Assembly (NCBI GenBank): GCA_905182645.1 | Contig: CAJJCJ010000006.1 | Location: forward strand, 248,001 to 312,000 | Direction: 5' to 3' | DNA: 64,000 nucleotides | From: an uncultured Sulfitobacter sp. | GTDB taxonomy: Bacteria; Pseudomonadota; Alphaproteobacteria; Rhodobacterales; Rhodobacteraceae | Part shown: positions 21,849-31,128 of the stretch, piece after piece | Layout: every line of letters starts with the position of its first letter | Position numbering within the stretch: the first letter of the stretch is position 1 | The notes under the pieces: generated by a model | What the model was told of the DNA's origin: nothing | What the model saw: only the letters and a program-made list of their open reading frames with translations | The model's database searches: none | Translations under genes and position numbers: made by a program

Positions 21849-22765
21849 CCGTGCAACCCTTTGTTCCCCACGACATGTGCGTCGCGGCGTTCCATTTCTC
21901 GGTGCCGTTTAGACACCTGCCAACCGTCCTGCGCAAGGGCCTCGCTCAGTCTTTCGGCCAATGTGACGGAACGGTGTTGCCCACCGGTACATCCAAACCC
22001 GATGGACAAATGTGTTTTGCCTTCCTCCTTGTAGGCGGGCAAAAGCAAATCGGCCAATCCTTTAATTTTCTCAAAGAATGGATCAAAACGCGGGTCGGCA
22101 GCCACATAAGTAGAAACAGCCGCGTCACGCCCATCAAGCGCCCGCAAATCGGCATCCCAATGCGGATTGCGCAGGAACCGGCAGTCCATAACGATATCAA
22201 GGCCACGTGGCAGACCGCGTTTGTAGGAAAATGAATGAACAGTAACACCCAAGAACCGTCCGTCGGGCGATGCAAACCATTTATCGACCTCGGCGCGGGT
22301 GTCGTGAACCGTCAGTCCCGTGCTGTCGATTAACACATCCGCACGCGCGCGGATCGGCATCAGCAAGTCACGCTCTTTTTGGATTCCAGCCAAAGGTGGC
22401 CCAGCAAGCGCAAGCGGATGACGCCTGCGTGTCTCAGAATAGCGGCGGACGAGCTCTTCTACTGCGGCGTCCACATAAAGCACCTGCGCGATCACGTCCA
22501 CGCGCCTGCCCAGGCCATCAATCGCGGCAATCAGGCCGTCGGTGCTAAAATCTCGGTTACGGACATCAAGCCCAAGCGCGAGCGGACGGCTCGGCGGCGG
22601 TCCATCCAACAGCCGCGGCAGCAACGACAGGGGTAGGTTGTCGATGACTTCATAACCAAGGTCTTCAAGCGCATTAATCGCCGTGGATCGCCCCGCACCA
22701 GACGGGCCGGTTACCAACACGATGCTGGGTCCGAGGTCTGTCGCTATATCTATTGGGTTAGTCAC
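21845..22765 (-). CDS. rapZ: RNase adapter protein RapZ
   Basis: RapZ, 306 residues, is an ATP/GTP-binding protein that in E. coli presents the sRNA GlmZ to RNase E. In alphaproteobacteria its target is not settled. The P-loop is [20 protein letters not shown], with Arg where Lys is usual, as in many relatives. The C-terminal domain has [20 protein letters not shown] and [16 protein letters not shown]. The GTG start overlaps the hprK stop by four bases. The conserved pairing with HPr kinase and PTS genes suggests metabolic signalling. Confidence 0.94.
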   Translation of the reverse strand: MTNPIDIATDLGPSIVLVTGPSGAGRSTAINALEDLGYEVIDNLPLSLLPRLLDGPPPSRPLALGLDVRNRDFSTDGLIAAIDGLGRRVDVIAQVLYVDAAVEELVRRYSETRRRHPLALAGPPLAGIQKERDLLMPIRARADVLIDSTGLTVHDTRAEVDKWFASPDGRFLGVTVHSFSYKRGLPRGLDIVMDCRFLRNPHWDADLRALDGRDAAVSTYVAADPRFDPFFEKIKGLADLLLPAYKEEGKTHLSIGFGCTGGQHRSVTLAERLSEALAQDGWQVSKRHREMERRDAHVVGNKGLHG

Positions 22766-23184
22766 CTGTCACTTGCCCCCGCGCGCAAAAATTGCAGAAT
22801 CGCTGGCGCTAAACTGACCCCGTCAGAGCGGTGAAACAAGGGCAAGTCGCATCCCAAATACGTGACGCTGCGTGGGGCGGGTATCCGGTCTGCGGTTAAA
22901 AAGTCCAAGTCCACAACCATGACGATTGTGGCACTGTTTTTCACCTGTGCATTTAGAACCCCCAATCCGCGGGCTTCGATCAATCCGGCGATGGTGGGTG
23001 GGGCGGATGCAACGATGACGTCACTTTCAGCCACTAGCACTACCTGATCATCAGAGACCAAAGACGCGCCATATGCCATCAGTTCGAGCGCAATTGTAGA
23101 TTTCCCAGTTCCGCTTGCACCTGTCAACAAAACCGCGCGGTCGCCCACTGCCACACAGGTTGCATGCGCTGTTTGGGTGTTCAC
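22762..23184 (-). CDS. hprK: HPr kinase/phosphorylase, short form
   Basis: This is the 140-residue kinase core only, as usual in alphaproteobacteria; the N-terminal domain of Firmicutes HprK is absent. Walker A is [20 protein letters not shown] follows near residue 42, and [12 protein letters not shown] matches the HprK signature. It would phosphorylate the Ser of the HPr encoded downstream. The start is GTG. Only three bases separate it from the residual chvG stop codon, so after the deletion upstream it is the first intact gene behind the former chvI promoter. Confidence 0.92.
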   Translation of the reverse strand: MNTQTAHATCVAVGDRAVLLTGASGTGKSTIALELMAYGASLVSDDQVVLVAESDVIVASAPPTIAGLIEARGLGVLNAQVKNSATIVMVVDLDFLTADRIPAPRSVTYLGCDLPLFHRSDGVSLAPAILQFLRAGASDR

Positions 23185-23187
23185 CAG

Positions 23188-23300
23188 TTAAACCGGCAGG
23201 CCAACAACAAAACGCGCGCCAAGCGGTTCGACGTCATATCTGCAATCGCGACCGACGTCAGGATATTTCTGTCGTCATCCACCAATGCAATTCTTGACAT
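23188..23300 (-). pseudogene. Deletion scar of chvI-chvG two-component genes
   Basis: The minus strand opens with ATG (AAGGG upstream) and MSRIALVDDDRNILTSV, the N-terminus of the ChvI response regulator with its acidic DDD pocket. It then passes within two codons into ADMTS and, one base out of frame, EPLGARFVVGLPV and TAA. The latter matches the C-terminal end of the ChvG sensor kinase. Expected TCGGAA appears as TCGAA, explaining the frame change. Nearly all of both genes is missing. In relatives I know, the order pckA/chvI-chvG-hprK-rapZ is conserved, which supports this reading. Confidence 0.82.
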
Positions 23301-23474
23301 GGGAGTTTGCCCTTACTGCTCAATTACGATTTTCCTGTTTTTTTTACCTTTTTCGTCAAATTTGGGCAGCGAATCAACCCCCAAGTGCGAATCACACCCA
23401 AAGCCCTGCCTTATTTGTCCCGATAAGTGATAAGTAATGACTAAAATGCCTCACATAGCGATTGGCCCTGCGAC

Positions 23475-23507
23475 TGATTGCGCTAACACTCGTTTGATTG
23501 CGCTAAC
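23475..23507. promoter_or_regulatory. Tandem operator-like repeat upstream of pckA
   Basis: TGATTGCGCTAAC occurs at 23475-23487 and again at 23495-23507, exactly 20 bases (two helical turns) apart, about 90 bases before the pckA start. The GCGCTAAC core resembles LacI-family operators. LacI-family regulators of pckA (PckR in Sinorhizobium, CceR in Rhodobacter) are known in alphaproteobacteria. Assignment to that family is inference. Confidence 0.6.
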
Positions 23508-23598
23508 GTCTAACAAGCGGGGTTTCAGCGAACAAAAGCATAATGTTAAGGATAGCCATCGGGGCCACACCGTGCCCCCAACTTGCAGGAGCGAGCCC

Positions 23599-25197
23599 AT
23601 GGACCAAGGTCAGGTCAACCCAAAGATGAAACTTGAAGATCAAGGCATCACAGGGCTGGGTTATGTGTATTACAACCGCTCCGAGGCTGAATTGCACGAT
23701 GCTGCCATCGCGGCAGGCGAAGGCGTGACAGGCAAAGGTGGCACATTTCTTGTCACCACGGGCAAGCACACAGGTCGCTCCCCGAAGGACAAATTCGTTG
23801 TTCGCACACCGTCTGTCGAAGACAAAATTTGGTGGGAAAACAACGCGCCGATGGAAGCCGCAAAATTCGACGCTCTTTATGCCGATATGCTGACACACAT
23901 GAAGGGCGGCACGTATAACGTCCAAGATTTGTTTGGCGGCGCCGACCCTGAACACCGCCTTGATGTCCGCGTTGTGACGGAATTGGCATGGCACGGCTTG
24001 TTCATCCGCCACCTGTTGCGCCGCCCAGAAGCGTCTGAGTTGGACACATTCGCGCCTGATTTTACGATTATCAACTGCCCATCGTTCAAGGCCGATCCTG
24101 CCAAACACGGCTGCCGATCTGAAACAGTGATCGCGCTGAACATGGATGCAAAGCTGATCTTGATCGGTGGAACCGAATACGCTGGTGAAAACAAGAAGTC
24201 CGTCTTTGGGTTGTTGAACTACCTGCTCCCTGAAAAAGGCATCATGCCGATGCATTGTTCAGCCAACCACGCGCCGGGCAATCCTGTTGACACGGCCGTT
24301 TTCTTTGGCCTGTCCGGCACTGGCAAAACAACATTGTCTGCCGATCCAACCCGCGTGTTAATTGGCGACGACGAACATGGCTGGTCGGATCGCGGCACAT
24401 TCAACTTTGAAGGTGGTTGCTATGCTAAAACCATCGGTCTGGACCCAAAGGCAGAGCCAGAGATCTACGCGACGTGTTCTATGCCACACACGGTCATTGA
24501 GAACATGGTTTTTGATCCTGAAACGCTGGAACTAGATTTCGAAGACGATAGCCTGACTGCGAATATGCGTTGCGCGTACCCGCTGAACTATATCGGCAAC
24601 GCGTCGGATACGGCACTTGGTGGTCACCCGAAAAACATCATCATGCTGACATGTGATGCGTTTGGTGTTCTTCCCCCCATCAGTCGCCTGACACCTGCGC
24701 AAGCGATGTACCACTTCTTGTCGGGCTTCACTTCCAAGGTGGCGGGGACAGAACGCGGCGTCACTGAACCAGAACCCACATTTTCAACATGTTTTGGCGC
24801 CCCATTCATGCCGCGACGACCTGAGGTGTACGGCAATCTGCTACGTCAAAAAATCGCGACCCACGGCGCGACTTGCTGGCTGGTCAACACGGGTTGGACC
24901 GGCGGCGCATACGGCACAGGCAGCCGGATGCCAATCAAGGCGACCCGCGCATTGCTGGCAGCCGCGCTTGATGGAACTTTGGTTGAAAACAAATTCCGCA
25001 AAGACCCCAACTTTGGCTTTGAAGTCCCTGTCACATGCGACGGTGTTGATGACAAGTTGTTGAACCCGCGCGACACGTGGGCAGACCAAGCTGCCTATGA
25101 TGCACAGGCATCCAAGCTGGTTTCGATGTTCAGCGACAACTTTGAAAAGTACATCCCGTTCATTGACGACGACGTCAAGGCTGCTGCAATCGGCTAA
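23599..25197 (+). CDS. pckA: Phosphoenolpyruvate carboxykinase (ATP)
   Basis: PckA converts oxaloacetate and ATP to PEP and CO2, the entry step of gluconeogenesis, 532 residues. The kinase loop is [16 protein letters not shown] near residue 242, followed by [11 protein letters not shown] and [11 protein letters not shown]. The substrate site [16 protein letters not shown] is near residue 50. I chose ATG 23599 with AGGAG eight bases upstream. The 54 upstream in-frame codons contain the operator repeats and are not family-like. It is divergent from the chvI scar, and a terminator follows. Confidence 0.97.
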   Translation: MDQGQVNPKMKLEDQGITGLGYVYYNRSEAELHDAAIAAGEGVTGKGGTFLVTTGKHTGRSPKDKFVVRTPSVEDKIWWENNAPMEAAKFDALYADMLTHMKGGTYNVQDLFGGADPEHRLDVRVVTELAWHGLFIRHLLRRPEASELDTFAPDFTIINCPSFKADPAKHGCRSETVIALNMDAKLILIGGTEYAGENKKSVFGLLNYLLPEKGIMPMHCSANHAPGNPVDTAVFFGLSGTGKTTLSADPTRVLIGDDEHGWSDRGTFNFEGGCYAKTIGLDPKAEPEIYATCSMPHTVIENMVFDPETLELDFEDDSLTANMRCAYPLNYIGNASDTALGGHPKNIIMLTCDAFGVLPPISRLTPAQAMYHFLSGFTSKVAGTERGVTEPEPTFSTCFGAPFMPRRPEVYGNLLRQKIATHGATCWLVNTGWTGGAYGTGSRMPIKATRALLAAALDGTLVENKFRKDPNFGFEVPVTCDGVDDKLLNPRDTWADQAAYDAQASKLVSMFSDNFEKYIPFIDDDVKAAAIG

Positions 25198-25223
25198 GGC
25201 TTCAAGCCCGCAATAAGACTGCT

Positions 25224-25258
25224 AAGGTGCGCCCATGTTGATGTGGCGCACCTTTTCT
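25224..25258 (+). terminator. Terminator after pckA
   Basis: AAGGTGCGCC and GGCGCACCTT form perfect 10-base arms across CATGTTGATGT, followed by TTCTTT. Confidence 0.9.
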
Positions 25259-25351
25259 TTGCACTAGTCCCCGTAGTGGCGTTGGCTCAAAATATGGTCG
25301 CCCACTGACCAAGTCCCTGAACTAGCGGCGATCTGCGGTTTCACAAAACTG

Positions 25352-26119
25352 CTATCCTAGCAGGCCGCGTCGGATCAAGTTCAGCCCGACGATTAACAAC
25401 ACTATCAATGTCAGCCGCGTAAACGTCGCCTGTGCGATACGGTCCTGATACCTAAACCCAAGGCGCATACCGACCACCGCAGGGATGACCAAAATGACCG
25501 AAAACGGGATCGTCTCTGCGCGCACGATCCCTGTTTGCATATGAGCGAAAAACAATGCGAGTGCGCCCAAACCATAGATCACACCTTGTACGCGAACGTG
25601 ATCTGCTTTGGGAGTATCAATTGCGGTCAAATAGGCAACGGTCGGCGGCCCCCAAATGCCAGACAGGCCACCCGTGAATCCTGCAAACGCGCCAACAACT
25701 GCCTCGACCCATGGCGTGCCCTCGGACACTTTTGGCTGCCACCCTACAAGTTTCATCGCTGCGAACCCTGCAACAAACACCCCGATAAACAGGAACAAGA
25801 CAGCCGGCGGCAAGACCGTCACCAACTGCGCGCTACCTATCAAAACCACCCCCCCGACCGCAAGAAACAGGCGGAACCGATAGACCGATCCCCACGCCGC
25901 AGCAATGCCTTGGCGAAACGCCTGCATCCCGTTGCTGGCCAATGTCGGTAGGATCAGTCCTGCAAGCGCCAGTTCGGGCGACAACACAGTGGACATGCCC
26001 GAGATCATGATCATCGGCATTCCGAAGCCAACGATACCTTTGACCAAGCCCGCAAATAGTCCGATCAAAAGGGCGGTGACGAATGCCGCAGGGGTCATGA
26101 GGGTCAAAATTTGGTCCAT
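25352..26119 (-). CDS. TSUP-family (TauE/SafE) transporter
   Basis: This is a 255-residue membrane protein with about eight hydrophobic segments and the internal duplication typical of the TauE/SafE family. The first half has GLFAGLVKGIVGFGMPMIMI and the second AFAGFTGGLSGIWGPPTVAY. Members export sulfite, sulfoacetate or other small organic anions. No sulfonate gene is adjacent, so the substrate is open. It is convergent with pckA across the terminator and divergent from mcd. Confidence 0.88.
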   Translation of the reverse strand: MDQILTLMTPAAFVTALLIGLFAGLVKGIVGFGMPMIMISGMSTVLSPELALAGLILPTLASNGMQAFRQGIAAAWGSVYRFRLFLAVGGVVLIGSAQLVTVLPPAVLFLFIGVFVAGFAAMKLVGWQPKVSEGTPWVEAVVGAFAGFTGGLSGIWGPPTVAYLTAIDTPKADHVRVQGVIYGLGALALFFAHMQTGIVRAETIPFSVILVIPAVVGMRLGFRYQDRIAQATFTRLTLIVLLIVGLNLIRRGLLG

Positions 26120-26265
26120 ACCACATCTTTACGCGGCCGCGCTGCCGATTGCATCCAGTTTCCACTGCGACATTTTCGTACACCAGTTATGTTTTTGACG
26201 AATTATTATTGCGCTGCAAGTGCGAAGGCGATATCTCTGCACCTGCACAATGCCGGAGATCAACA

Positions 26266-27951
26266 ATGACACTTGATAGACTGAATATGACACAAACATC
26301 CAGCCTGATCCTGACGGACTTACGCAGCCTAACGGCGCAAGCCTTACCCATTGTTGATAATGTATTCGACACCGCCAAATCCACATTGCGCGCTATGGTC
26401 ACCGACGATGGCCATATCTCTGGCGCGTTGATCGAGGCCAATCAAACAGCAGCACACGGCGTTGCATGGTTGGCCACATACACTCAAGCACTGCATCAAA
26501 TGCAAGGCTGGGCGGACCGATTGGTCGCAGATGGCAAGTTTGGCGAAGTTGAACAGCTGATCCACCAGATCGCGTTTGCCGAATACTTGTTGCAGATCGC
26601 CGGTGGCATTCAAATGAACCAAGGCGAGGTAGTGCGCCTGCAAGATATGGGTCTTGGCGCGGACGTCGCAGCCACCCTAAGCACCCCAGCAATCACGGCT
26701 CTAACCCAAACGGGAAACACCCAAGCCGTCCGCACGCGGCTGGTGGTGTTGATGCAGGAACAAGCCGCCAACATCACGGTGGGCGCATCGGGTCTCGACG
26801 AAGAGCTGGAAATGATCCGCGAACAATTTCGCCGTTTTACCTTAGAAAAGGTCGAGCCATTTGCCCATGATTGGCACCTCAAAGATGAGCTAATCCCGAT
26901 GGAGATCATCGAAGAGCTGGCCGAAATGGGTGTCTTTGGCCTGACTATTCCCGAAGAATACGGCGGCTTTGGCCTGTCGAAATCATCCATGTGCGTCGTA
27001 TCCGAGGAACTGTCCCGCGGCTATATCGGCGTCGGGTCGCTTGGCACGCGGTCCGAGATTGCAGCGGAGCTGATCATTTGCGGCGGCACAGAAGAACAGA
27101 AACATAAGTGGCTGCCACGATTGGCCAGCGCCGAAACATTGCCAACAGCCGTGTTTACGGAACCGAATGTCGGTTCAGACCTTGGGGCGTTGCGCACACG
27201 CGCGGTCAAGTCCGGCGACGACTGGCAAGTGACTGGCAACAAAACATGGATCACGCACGCGGCGCGTACGCAGGTCATGACGCTTTTGGCGCGAACCGAC
27301 CCAGACACAACCAACTATCGCGGGCTGTCTATGTTCTTGGCCGAGAAAACCCCCGGCACGGACGAGGCGCCGTTTCCGACGGACGGTATGACTGGCGGCG
27401 AAATCGAGGTTTTGGGCTATCGCGGCATGAAGGAATACGAGTTGGCATTCGACGGATTTAAGGTCAAAGGCGAAAACCTGTTGGGCGGCGAGACTGGCAA
27501 AGGGTTTAAGCAACTGATGCAGACGTTCGAATCCGCGCGCATCCAGACAGCCGCGCGCGCCATTGGGGTCGCAGCATCCGCGCTGGACGTGGGCATGCAA
27601 TACGCCATCGACCGCAAGCAATTTGGCAAAGCGCTTATCGAATTTCCACGTGTGTCAGGCAAGCTGGCAATGATGGCTGTCGAGATTATGGTCGCGCGGC
27701 AACTGACCTATTTCAGCGCGAGCGAAAAAGACAATGACCGGCGCTGCGATCTAGAGGCGGGCATGGCCAAGCTACTTGGCGCGCGTGTGGCATGGGCTTG
27801 CGCGGATAACGCCCTGCAAATTCACGGCGGCAACGGCTTTGCGCTTGAATACAAGATCAGCCGCATTCTGTGCGACGCGCGCATCCTGAACATCTTTGAA
27901 GGCGCCGCTGAAATCCAAGCCCAAGTGATCGCACGACGTTTGCTCGACTAA
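26266..27951 (+). CDS. mcd: (2S)-Methylsuccinyl-CoA dehydrogenase
   Basis: Mcd oxidises methylsuccinyl-CoA to mesaconyl-CoA in the ethylmalonyl-CoA pathway for acetyl-CoA assimilation. The 561-residue product is longer than ordinary acyl-CoA dehydrogenases. An N-terminal extension of about 170 residues contains AAHGVAWLATYTQALHQMQG and IAGGIQMNQGEVVRL, which are characteristic of Mcd. The dehydrogenase part has GLTIPEEYGGFGLSKSSM, AVFTEPNVGSDLGALRTRA and DNALQIHGGNGFALEYKISR. ATG 26266 has GGAG about eight bases upstream; ATG 26287 is the alternative. Electrons would pass to EtfBA. Confidence 0.87.
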   Translation: MTLDRLNMTQTSSLILTDLRSLTAQALPIVDNVFDTAKSTLRAMVTDDGHISGALIEANQTAAHGVAWLATYTQALHQMQGWADRLVADGKFGEVEQLIHQIAFAEYLLQIAGGIQMNQGEVVRLQDMGLGADVAATLSTPAITALTQTGNTQAVRTRLVVLMQEQAANITVGASGLDEELEMIREQFRRFTLEKVEPFAHDWHLKDELIPMEIIEELAEMGVFGLTIPEEYGGFGLSKSSMCVVSEELSRGYIGVGSLGTRSEIAAELIICGGTEEQKHKWLPRLASAETLPTAVFTEPNVGSDLGALRTRAVKSGDDWQVTGNKTWITHAARTQVMTLLARTDPDTTNYRGLSMFLAEKTPGTDEAPFPTDGMTGGEIEVLGYRGMKEYELAFDGFKVKGENLLGGETGKGFKQLMQTFESARIQTAARAIGVAASALDVGMQYAIDRKQFGKALIEFPRVSGKLAMMAVEIMVARQLTYFSASEKDNDRRCDLEAGMAKLLGARVAWACADNALQIHGGNGFALEYKISRILCDARILNIFEGAAEIQAQVIARRLLD

Positions 27952-27978
27952 GCTGACGAGACGACATATCTTGGGGCC

Positions 27979-28365
27979 ATGAAATACCTGATCGCCTTGG
28001 CGTTTATCATGACAACTGCCTGCCAGACCGATGAAAGCATCACTGCGTTCGCCGGTAACGTAACCGCGTTTATGCTACAATCAATCGATGGGGCGGCCTT
28101 TGTAGCAAAGGCTACTATCGACGTATCAGAGGCAGGCAAGATCACTGGGCACGGGCCGTGCAACCGTTACTTTGCCAACCAAACCGCGCCGTATCCGTGG
28201 TTTAGCACAGGCCCGATTGGTAGCACGCGCATGGCATGTCCAGACTTGGCCGCTGAGGCGCAGTTTTTTGATGCGCTAAGCACCATGACATTGGTTGAGG
28301 TTCTGGGCGGGACGTTGATATTAACCGACGACAATGGGCGCGAAATGCTGTTTCAGGCACCCTGA
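27979..28365 (+). CDS. META-domain lipoprotein
   Basis: This is a 128-residue small exported protein. The N-terminus [20 protein letters not shown] is a signal peptide ending in a lipobox with Cys15. A META (HslJ-like) domain follows, with [17 protein letters not shown] sequence ([11 protein letters not shown]) and [20 protein letters not shown], then LIL and the C-terminal strand. HslJ-type proteins are heat-shock or envelope-stress proteins. It lies 27 bases after mcd and overlaps the 3' end of recO by 13 bases on the other strand. Confidence 0.82.
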   Translation: MKYLIALAFIMTTACQTDESITAFAGNVTAFMLQSIDGAAFVAKATIDVSEAGKITGHGPCNRYFANQTAPYPWFSTGPIGSTRMACPDLAAEAQFFDALSTMTLVEVLGGTLILTDDNGREMLFQAP

Positions 28366-29084
28366 CGGGTGATCGCATCAATCAAACGTTGACGGGCGGC
28401 GGGCATCGGTCTGTCACCCAGCCCCTGAAGTAACCGTTTTTCAACGAAGAACCCTGTTGTCCGCAGCGCGATGATAATTTGATCATTATCCGCATCGCCT
28501 TTGCCAGCCAAAACTGGCGGTAACGGCAACAGGCGGTCCGCCCAAACGCCTGCTGCGTCACGGCTTACTGCGCGACCCGTTTTCGGGGACACAAATGCAA
28601 GATCTTCGTTCACACCGCGCACAGCACATGCTGAAAGATCCATGCCGTAACCCATTTCTTCAAGGAGCGCCTGCTCCCAGCGCAAATAAGCGAGTGGCCA
28701 AACGTCGGACTGTCCCAACAAATCTAGCAATCCAATAGTCCGGTCATACAGCGGGGCATGTGCCTCTCGTTCGGGCAGCACCATCACTAGCAATCCGTTA
28801 ACCGCATTAAGTCCAGCCAAGGCCAAACGATCACCCATTGCTTGGGCCGCGCGGCTGCGCACAGGCTCAACAGTAAAACTTCCAAGGTGCTGATTTAAAC
28901 GTGCCTTCCAAGTTACGTTCACTTGGGCACCTGGTTGCAAAATCGGAGCAATTTTTCGGCTGGCACCGCCACGCACAACGCCTGCATGGCGGCCTTGTTC
29001 CTTGGAAAACACTTCAACGATGACCGACGTTTCGCCAAAAGGGCGAGACGTAAGAACTGTGGCATCGTCGGTCCAGCTTAACAT
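28353..29084 (-). CDS. recO: DNA repair protein RecO
   Basis: RecO helps RecR load RecA on gapped DNA, 243 residues. The OB fold starts with [20 protein letters not shown] and continues with [17 protein letters not shown]. The helical C-terminal domain includes [20 protein letters not shown]. The zinc-binding Cys cluster of some RecO proteins is incomplete here, as in other alphaproteobacteria. It is the last gene of the lepB-rnc-era-DUF1491 block, separated from DUF1491 by a long inverted repeat. Confidence 0.93.
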   Translation of the reverse strand: MLSWTDDATVLTSRPFGETSVIVEVFSKEQGRHAGVVRGGASRKIAPILQPGAQVNVTWKARLNQHLGSFTVEPVRSRAAQAMGDRLALAGLNAVNGLLVMVLPEREAHAPLYDRTIGLLDLLGQSDVWPLAYLRWEQALLEEMGYGMDLSACAVRGVNEDLAFVSPKTGRAVSRDAAGVWADRLLPLPPVLAGKGDADNDQIIIALRTTGFFVEKRLLQGLGDRPMPAARQRLIDAITRQGA

Positions 29085-29134
29085 GTGTGAACTATCATCG
29101 CGTCATACATGCGGATGCAAGTGTCGAAATGATA

Positions 29135-29209
29135 GAGCCTCCGGCGGGAGTATTTGAGCCAAAGCGAGGGCCAAAGCCGAAATCATGCCTCGCTTTGTTC
29201 AAAATACTC
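29135..29209. repeat. Dispersed TATTTG element with inverted partner
   Basis: The element GAGCCTCCGGCGGGAGTATT continues TGAGCCAAAGCGAGG to 29169. Its 3' 22 bases (29148-29169) are repeated inverted at 29188-29209 with few mismatches, so the RNA could form a long stem. It occupies the recO-DUF1491 gap and touches the DUF1491 stop codon. No T-run follows on either strand. Confidence 0.75.
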
Positions 29210-29534
29210 ATTCTAATCCAGGTTCATCCAATAGGTGACGTCCCTGTTTGTCTTCAACTTCAATCACCCAAAGATCAGGGTCAAAGCCGCGCTGCTTTGT
29301 AACGGATGCATCGACATCGCGTTCCGCGCCTTCGTTCAGGACAACCCATTTGCGGTCGCCCGTCATCAGGTCAAAGGATCGCTGATAACAGCTCGCCTGC
29401 CCGTCCAACGTGTTGAGCTTAACCAGAACAGCCCCCGCTGTCGCATCGCCACGGGCCACAACAAATGATGGAATTTCGACCAGCCTAAGCCGTGTAAGAT
29501 AGGCAGAGACCCAAAGATCCGCTGTTAGCCTCAT
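29208..29534 (-). CDS. DUF1491 family protein
   Basis: This 108-residue alpha/beta protein of unknown function is nearly confined to alphaproteobacteria. Family blocks are LWVSAYLTRLRLVEIPSFVV at the N-terminus, GDATAGAVLVKLNTLDG, and GFDPDLWVIEVEDKQGRHLL at the C-terminus. Its ATG overlaps the era stop by four bases, so it is probably co-translated with era. The constant neighbourhood with era and recO is the only functional hint. Confidence 0.85.
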   Translation of the reverse strand: MRLTADLWVSAYLTRLRLVEIPSFVVARGDATAGAVLVKLNTLDGQASCYQRSFDLMTGDRKWVVLNEGAERDVDASVTKQRGFDPDLWVIEVEDKQGRHLLDEPGLE

Positions 29535-30448
29535 ACATTGCCGTCTTTGAAGTCCAAGCCCATTTCGGAGTAGCGCTCTTTTTCTTCAAGCCAACCGGGT
29601 CGGACTTTAATTTGCAAAAACAGATGCACACGGCGATCGAGGAATTCTTCTAGATCGATCCGCGCCGCGGTGCTGACCGCTTTGATAGTCTCGCCCTTGT
29701 TCCCAAGCACGATCCCTTTGTGTCCGTCACGCATCACGTAAATGATCTGGTCGATCCGGCAAGAGCCGTCTTTGCGATCTTCCCAGTTTTCCGTCTCGAC
29801 GGTCAACTGATACGGTAATTCTTGATGCAAACGCAGTGTTAGCTTTTCGCGAGTCGTTTCCGCTGCAATCATCCGCAAGGGCAAATCGGCGATCTGATCT
29901 TCGGGGTACAACCATGGGCCGTCAGGCACCTGGTGGCCGAGCCATCCGCGCAGCGCGTCACAACCGTGGCCACGTTCAGCAGAGATCATGAATGTTTGCA
30001 CAAACGGATAGGCCTCGTTCATCTCGTCAGCCAGCCCAAGCAGTTTTTCGGATTTAACCTTGTCGATTTTATTGATCGCAAGGGCAACAGGCGAATTACC
30101 TGCATGCTCTTTTAGACGTTCAATAATCGCCTTTACGCCTTCTGACATGCCGCGGTGTGCTTCAATCATCAAAACGACAACATCCGCATCCGCAGCCCCG
30201 CCCCACGCTGCCTTAACCATTGCGCGATCAAGTCGGCGTTTTGGTTTGAACAGACCGGGCGTATCCACGAACACCAATTGACTGTGGCCTTCCATCGCGA
30301 CGCCGCGAATACGGGCGCGGGTGGTCTGGACCTTGTGGGTGACGATACTGACCTTCGCACCGACCATATGGTTCAGGAGCGTGGATTTACCCGCGTTGGG
30401 TTCACCAATCAGGGCGACAAAACCGGCTTTGGTCGGCTGGACGGTCAT
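29531..30448 (-). CDS. era: GTPase Era
   Basis: Era is an essential GTPase that binds the 16S rRNA 3' end during 30S maturation, 305 residues. G1 is [21 protein letters not shown]3 is [13 protein letters not shown] and G4 is NKIDK. The C-terminal KH domain has [20 protein letters not shown]. The ATG overlaps the rnc stop codon, a conserved arrangement that couples rRNA processing and assembly factors. Confidence 0.96.
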   Translation of the reverse strand: MTVQPTKAGFVALIGEPNAGKSTLLNHMVGAKVSIVTHKVQTTRARIRGVAMEGHSQLVFVDTPGLFKPKRRLDRAMVKAAWGGAADADVVVLMIEAHRGMSEGVKAIIERLKEHAGNSPVALAINKIDKVKSEKLLGLADEMNEAYPFVQTFMISAERGHGCDALRGWLGHQVPDGPWLYPEDQIADLPLRMIAAETTREKLTLRLHQELPYQLTVETENWEDRKDGSCRIDQIIYVMRDGHKGIVLGNKGETIKAVSTAARIDLEEFLDRRVHLFLQIKVRPGWLEEKERYSEMGLDFKDGNV

Positions 30449-31128
30449 TGTTGTTCTACTTTCTTCAATAGCGCGGACGCTGCGGCTTGTTCCGCTTGGC
30501 GTTTGGACCCGGCGGTTGCTGCCTCGAACGGTCCTGAGGCCAAACGCGCCTCAATTGTAAATATCGGTTGGTGGTCGGGGCCTGAACGGGCCACTTCAAT
30601 GTATTCCGGCGGGTTTTCGCCACGGGCTTGAGCCCATTCCTGCAACGCCGTTTTTGGATCACGTGCATCGTCTGCCACATTATGGATGCGCGCACCCCAA
30701 AGGCGCAAGACCATCACACGCGCTCCATCAAATCCGCCGTCTTGATAGACGGCTGCGATCACGGCTTCCATACCGTCGGCCAAAAGCGCTTCTTTGCGAC
30801 GGCCACCTGATTTCATCTCGGACCGGCCAAGCTTCAGCACGGCACCAAGATCAATTTCACGGGCCACATCGGCGCAGGTTTCCTTGCGCACCAACGCGTT
30901 GAAGCGCGGGGCAAGCAACCCTTCTGCAGCGTTCACATCAGCTAAAAGCAACGCCTCAGCCATCACAAGCCCAAGCACGCGGTCGCCAAGAAATTCTTGG
31001 CGTTGATTGTCATCACGGTGTGGCGACGTCATCGACGAATGCGTCACGGCGCGCACCAAAATTTCGGGCTTGGCAAAGTCATGCCCTAAACGCCCCGAAA
31101 AGGCTTGAAGATCGGCCGAGAGCTTCAA
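30445..31128 (-). CDS. rnc: Ribonuclease III
   Basis: RNase III cuts double-stranded RNA in rRNA precursors and mRNAs, 227 residues. The signature [20 protein letters not shown] carries the catalytic Glu and Asp near residues 45-50. The dsRNA-binding domain begins [20 protein letters not shown] and ends [20 protein letters not shown]. The start is TTG, overlapping the lepB stop as TTGA. Downstream era overlaps likewise. Confidence 0.95.
   Translation of the reverse strand: MKLSADLQAFSGRLGHDFAKPEILVRAVTHSSMTSPHRDDNQRQEFLGDRVLGLVMAEALLLADVNAAEGLLAPRFNALVRKETCADVAREIDLGAVLKLGRSEMKSGGRRKEALLADGMEAVIAAVYQDGGFDGARVMVLRLWGARIHNVADDARDPKTALQEWAQARGENPPEYIEVARSGPDHQPIFTIEARLASGPFEAATAGSKRQAEQAAASALLKKVEQQ

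Noticed and set aside
23503-24255. Open frame of 250 codons antisense to the pckA start
   Set aside because: It is a shadow of pckA codons, His/Val-rich with no recognisable motif.
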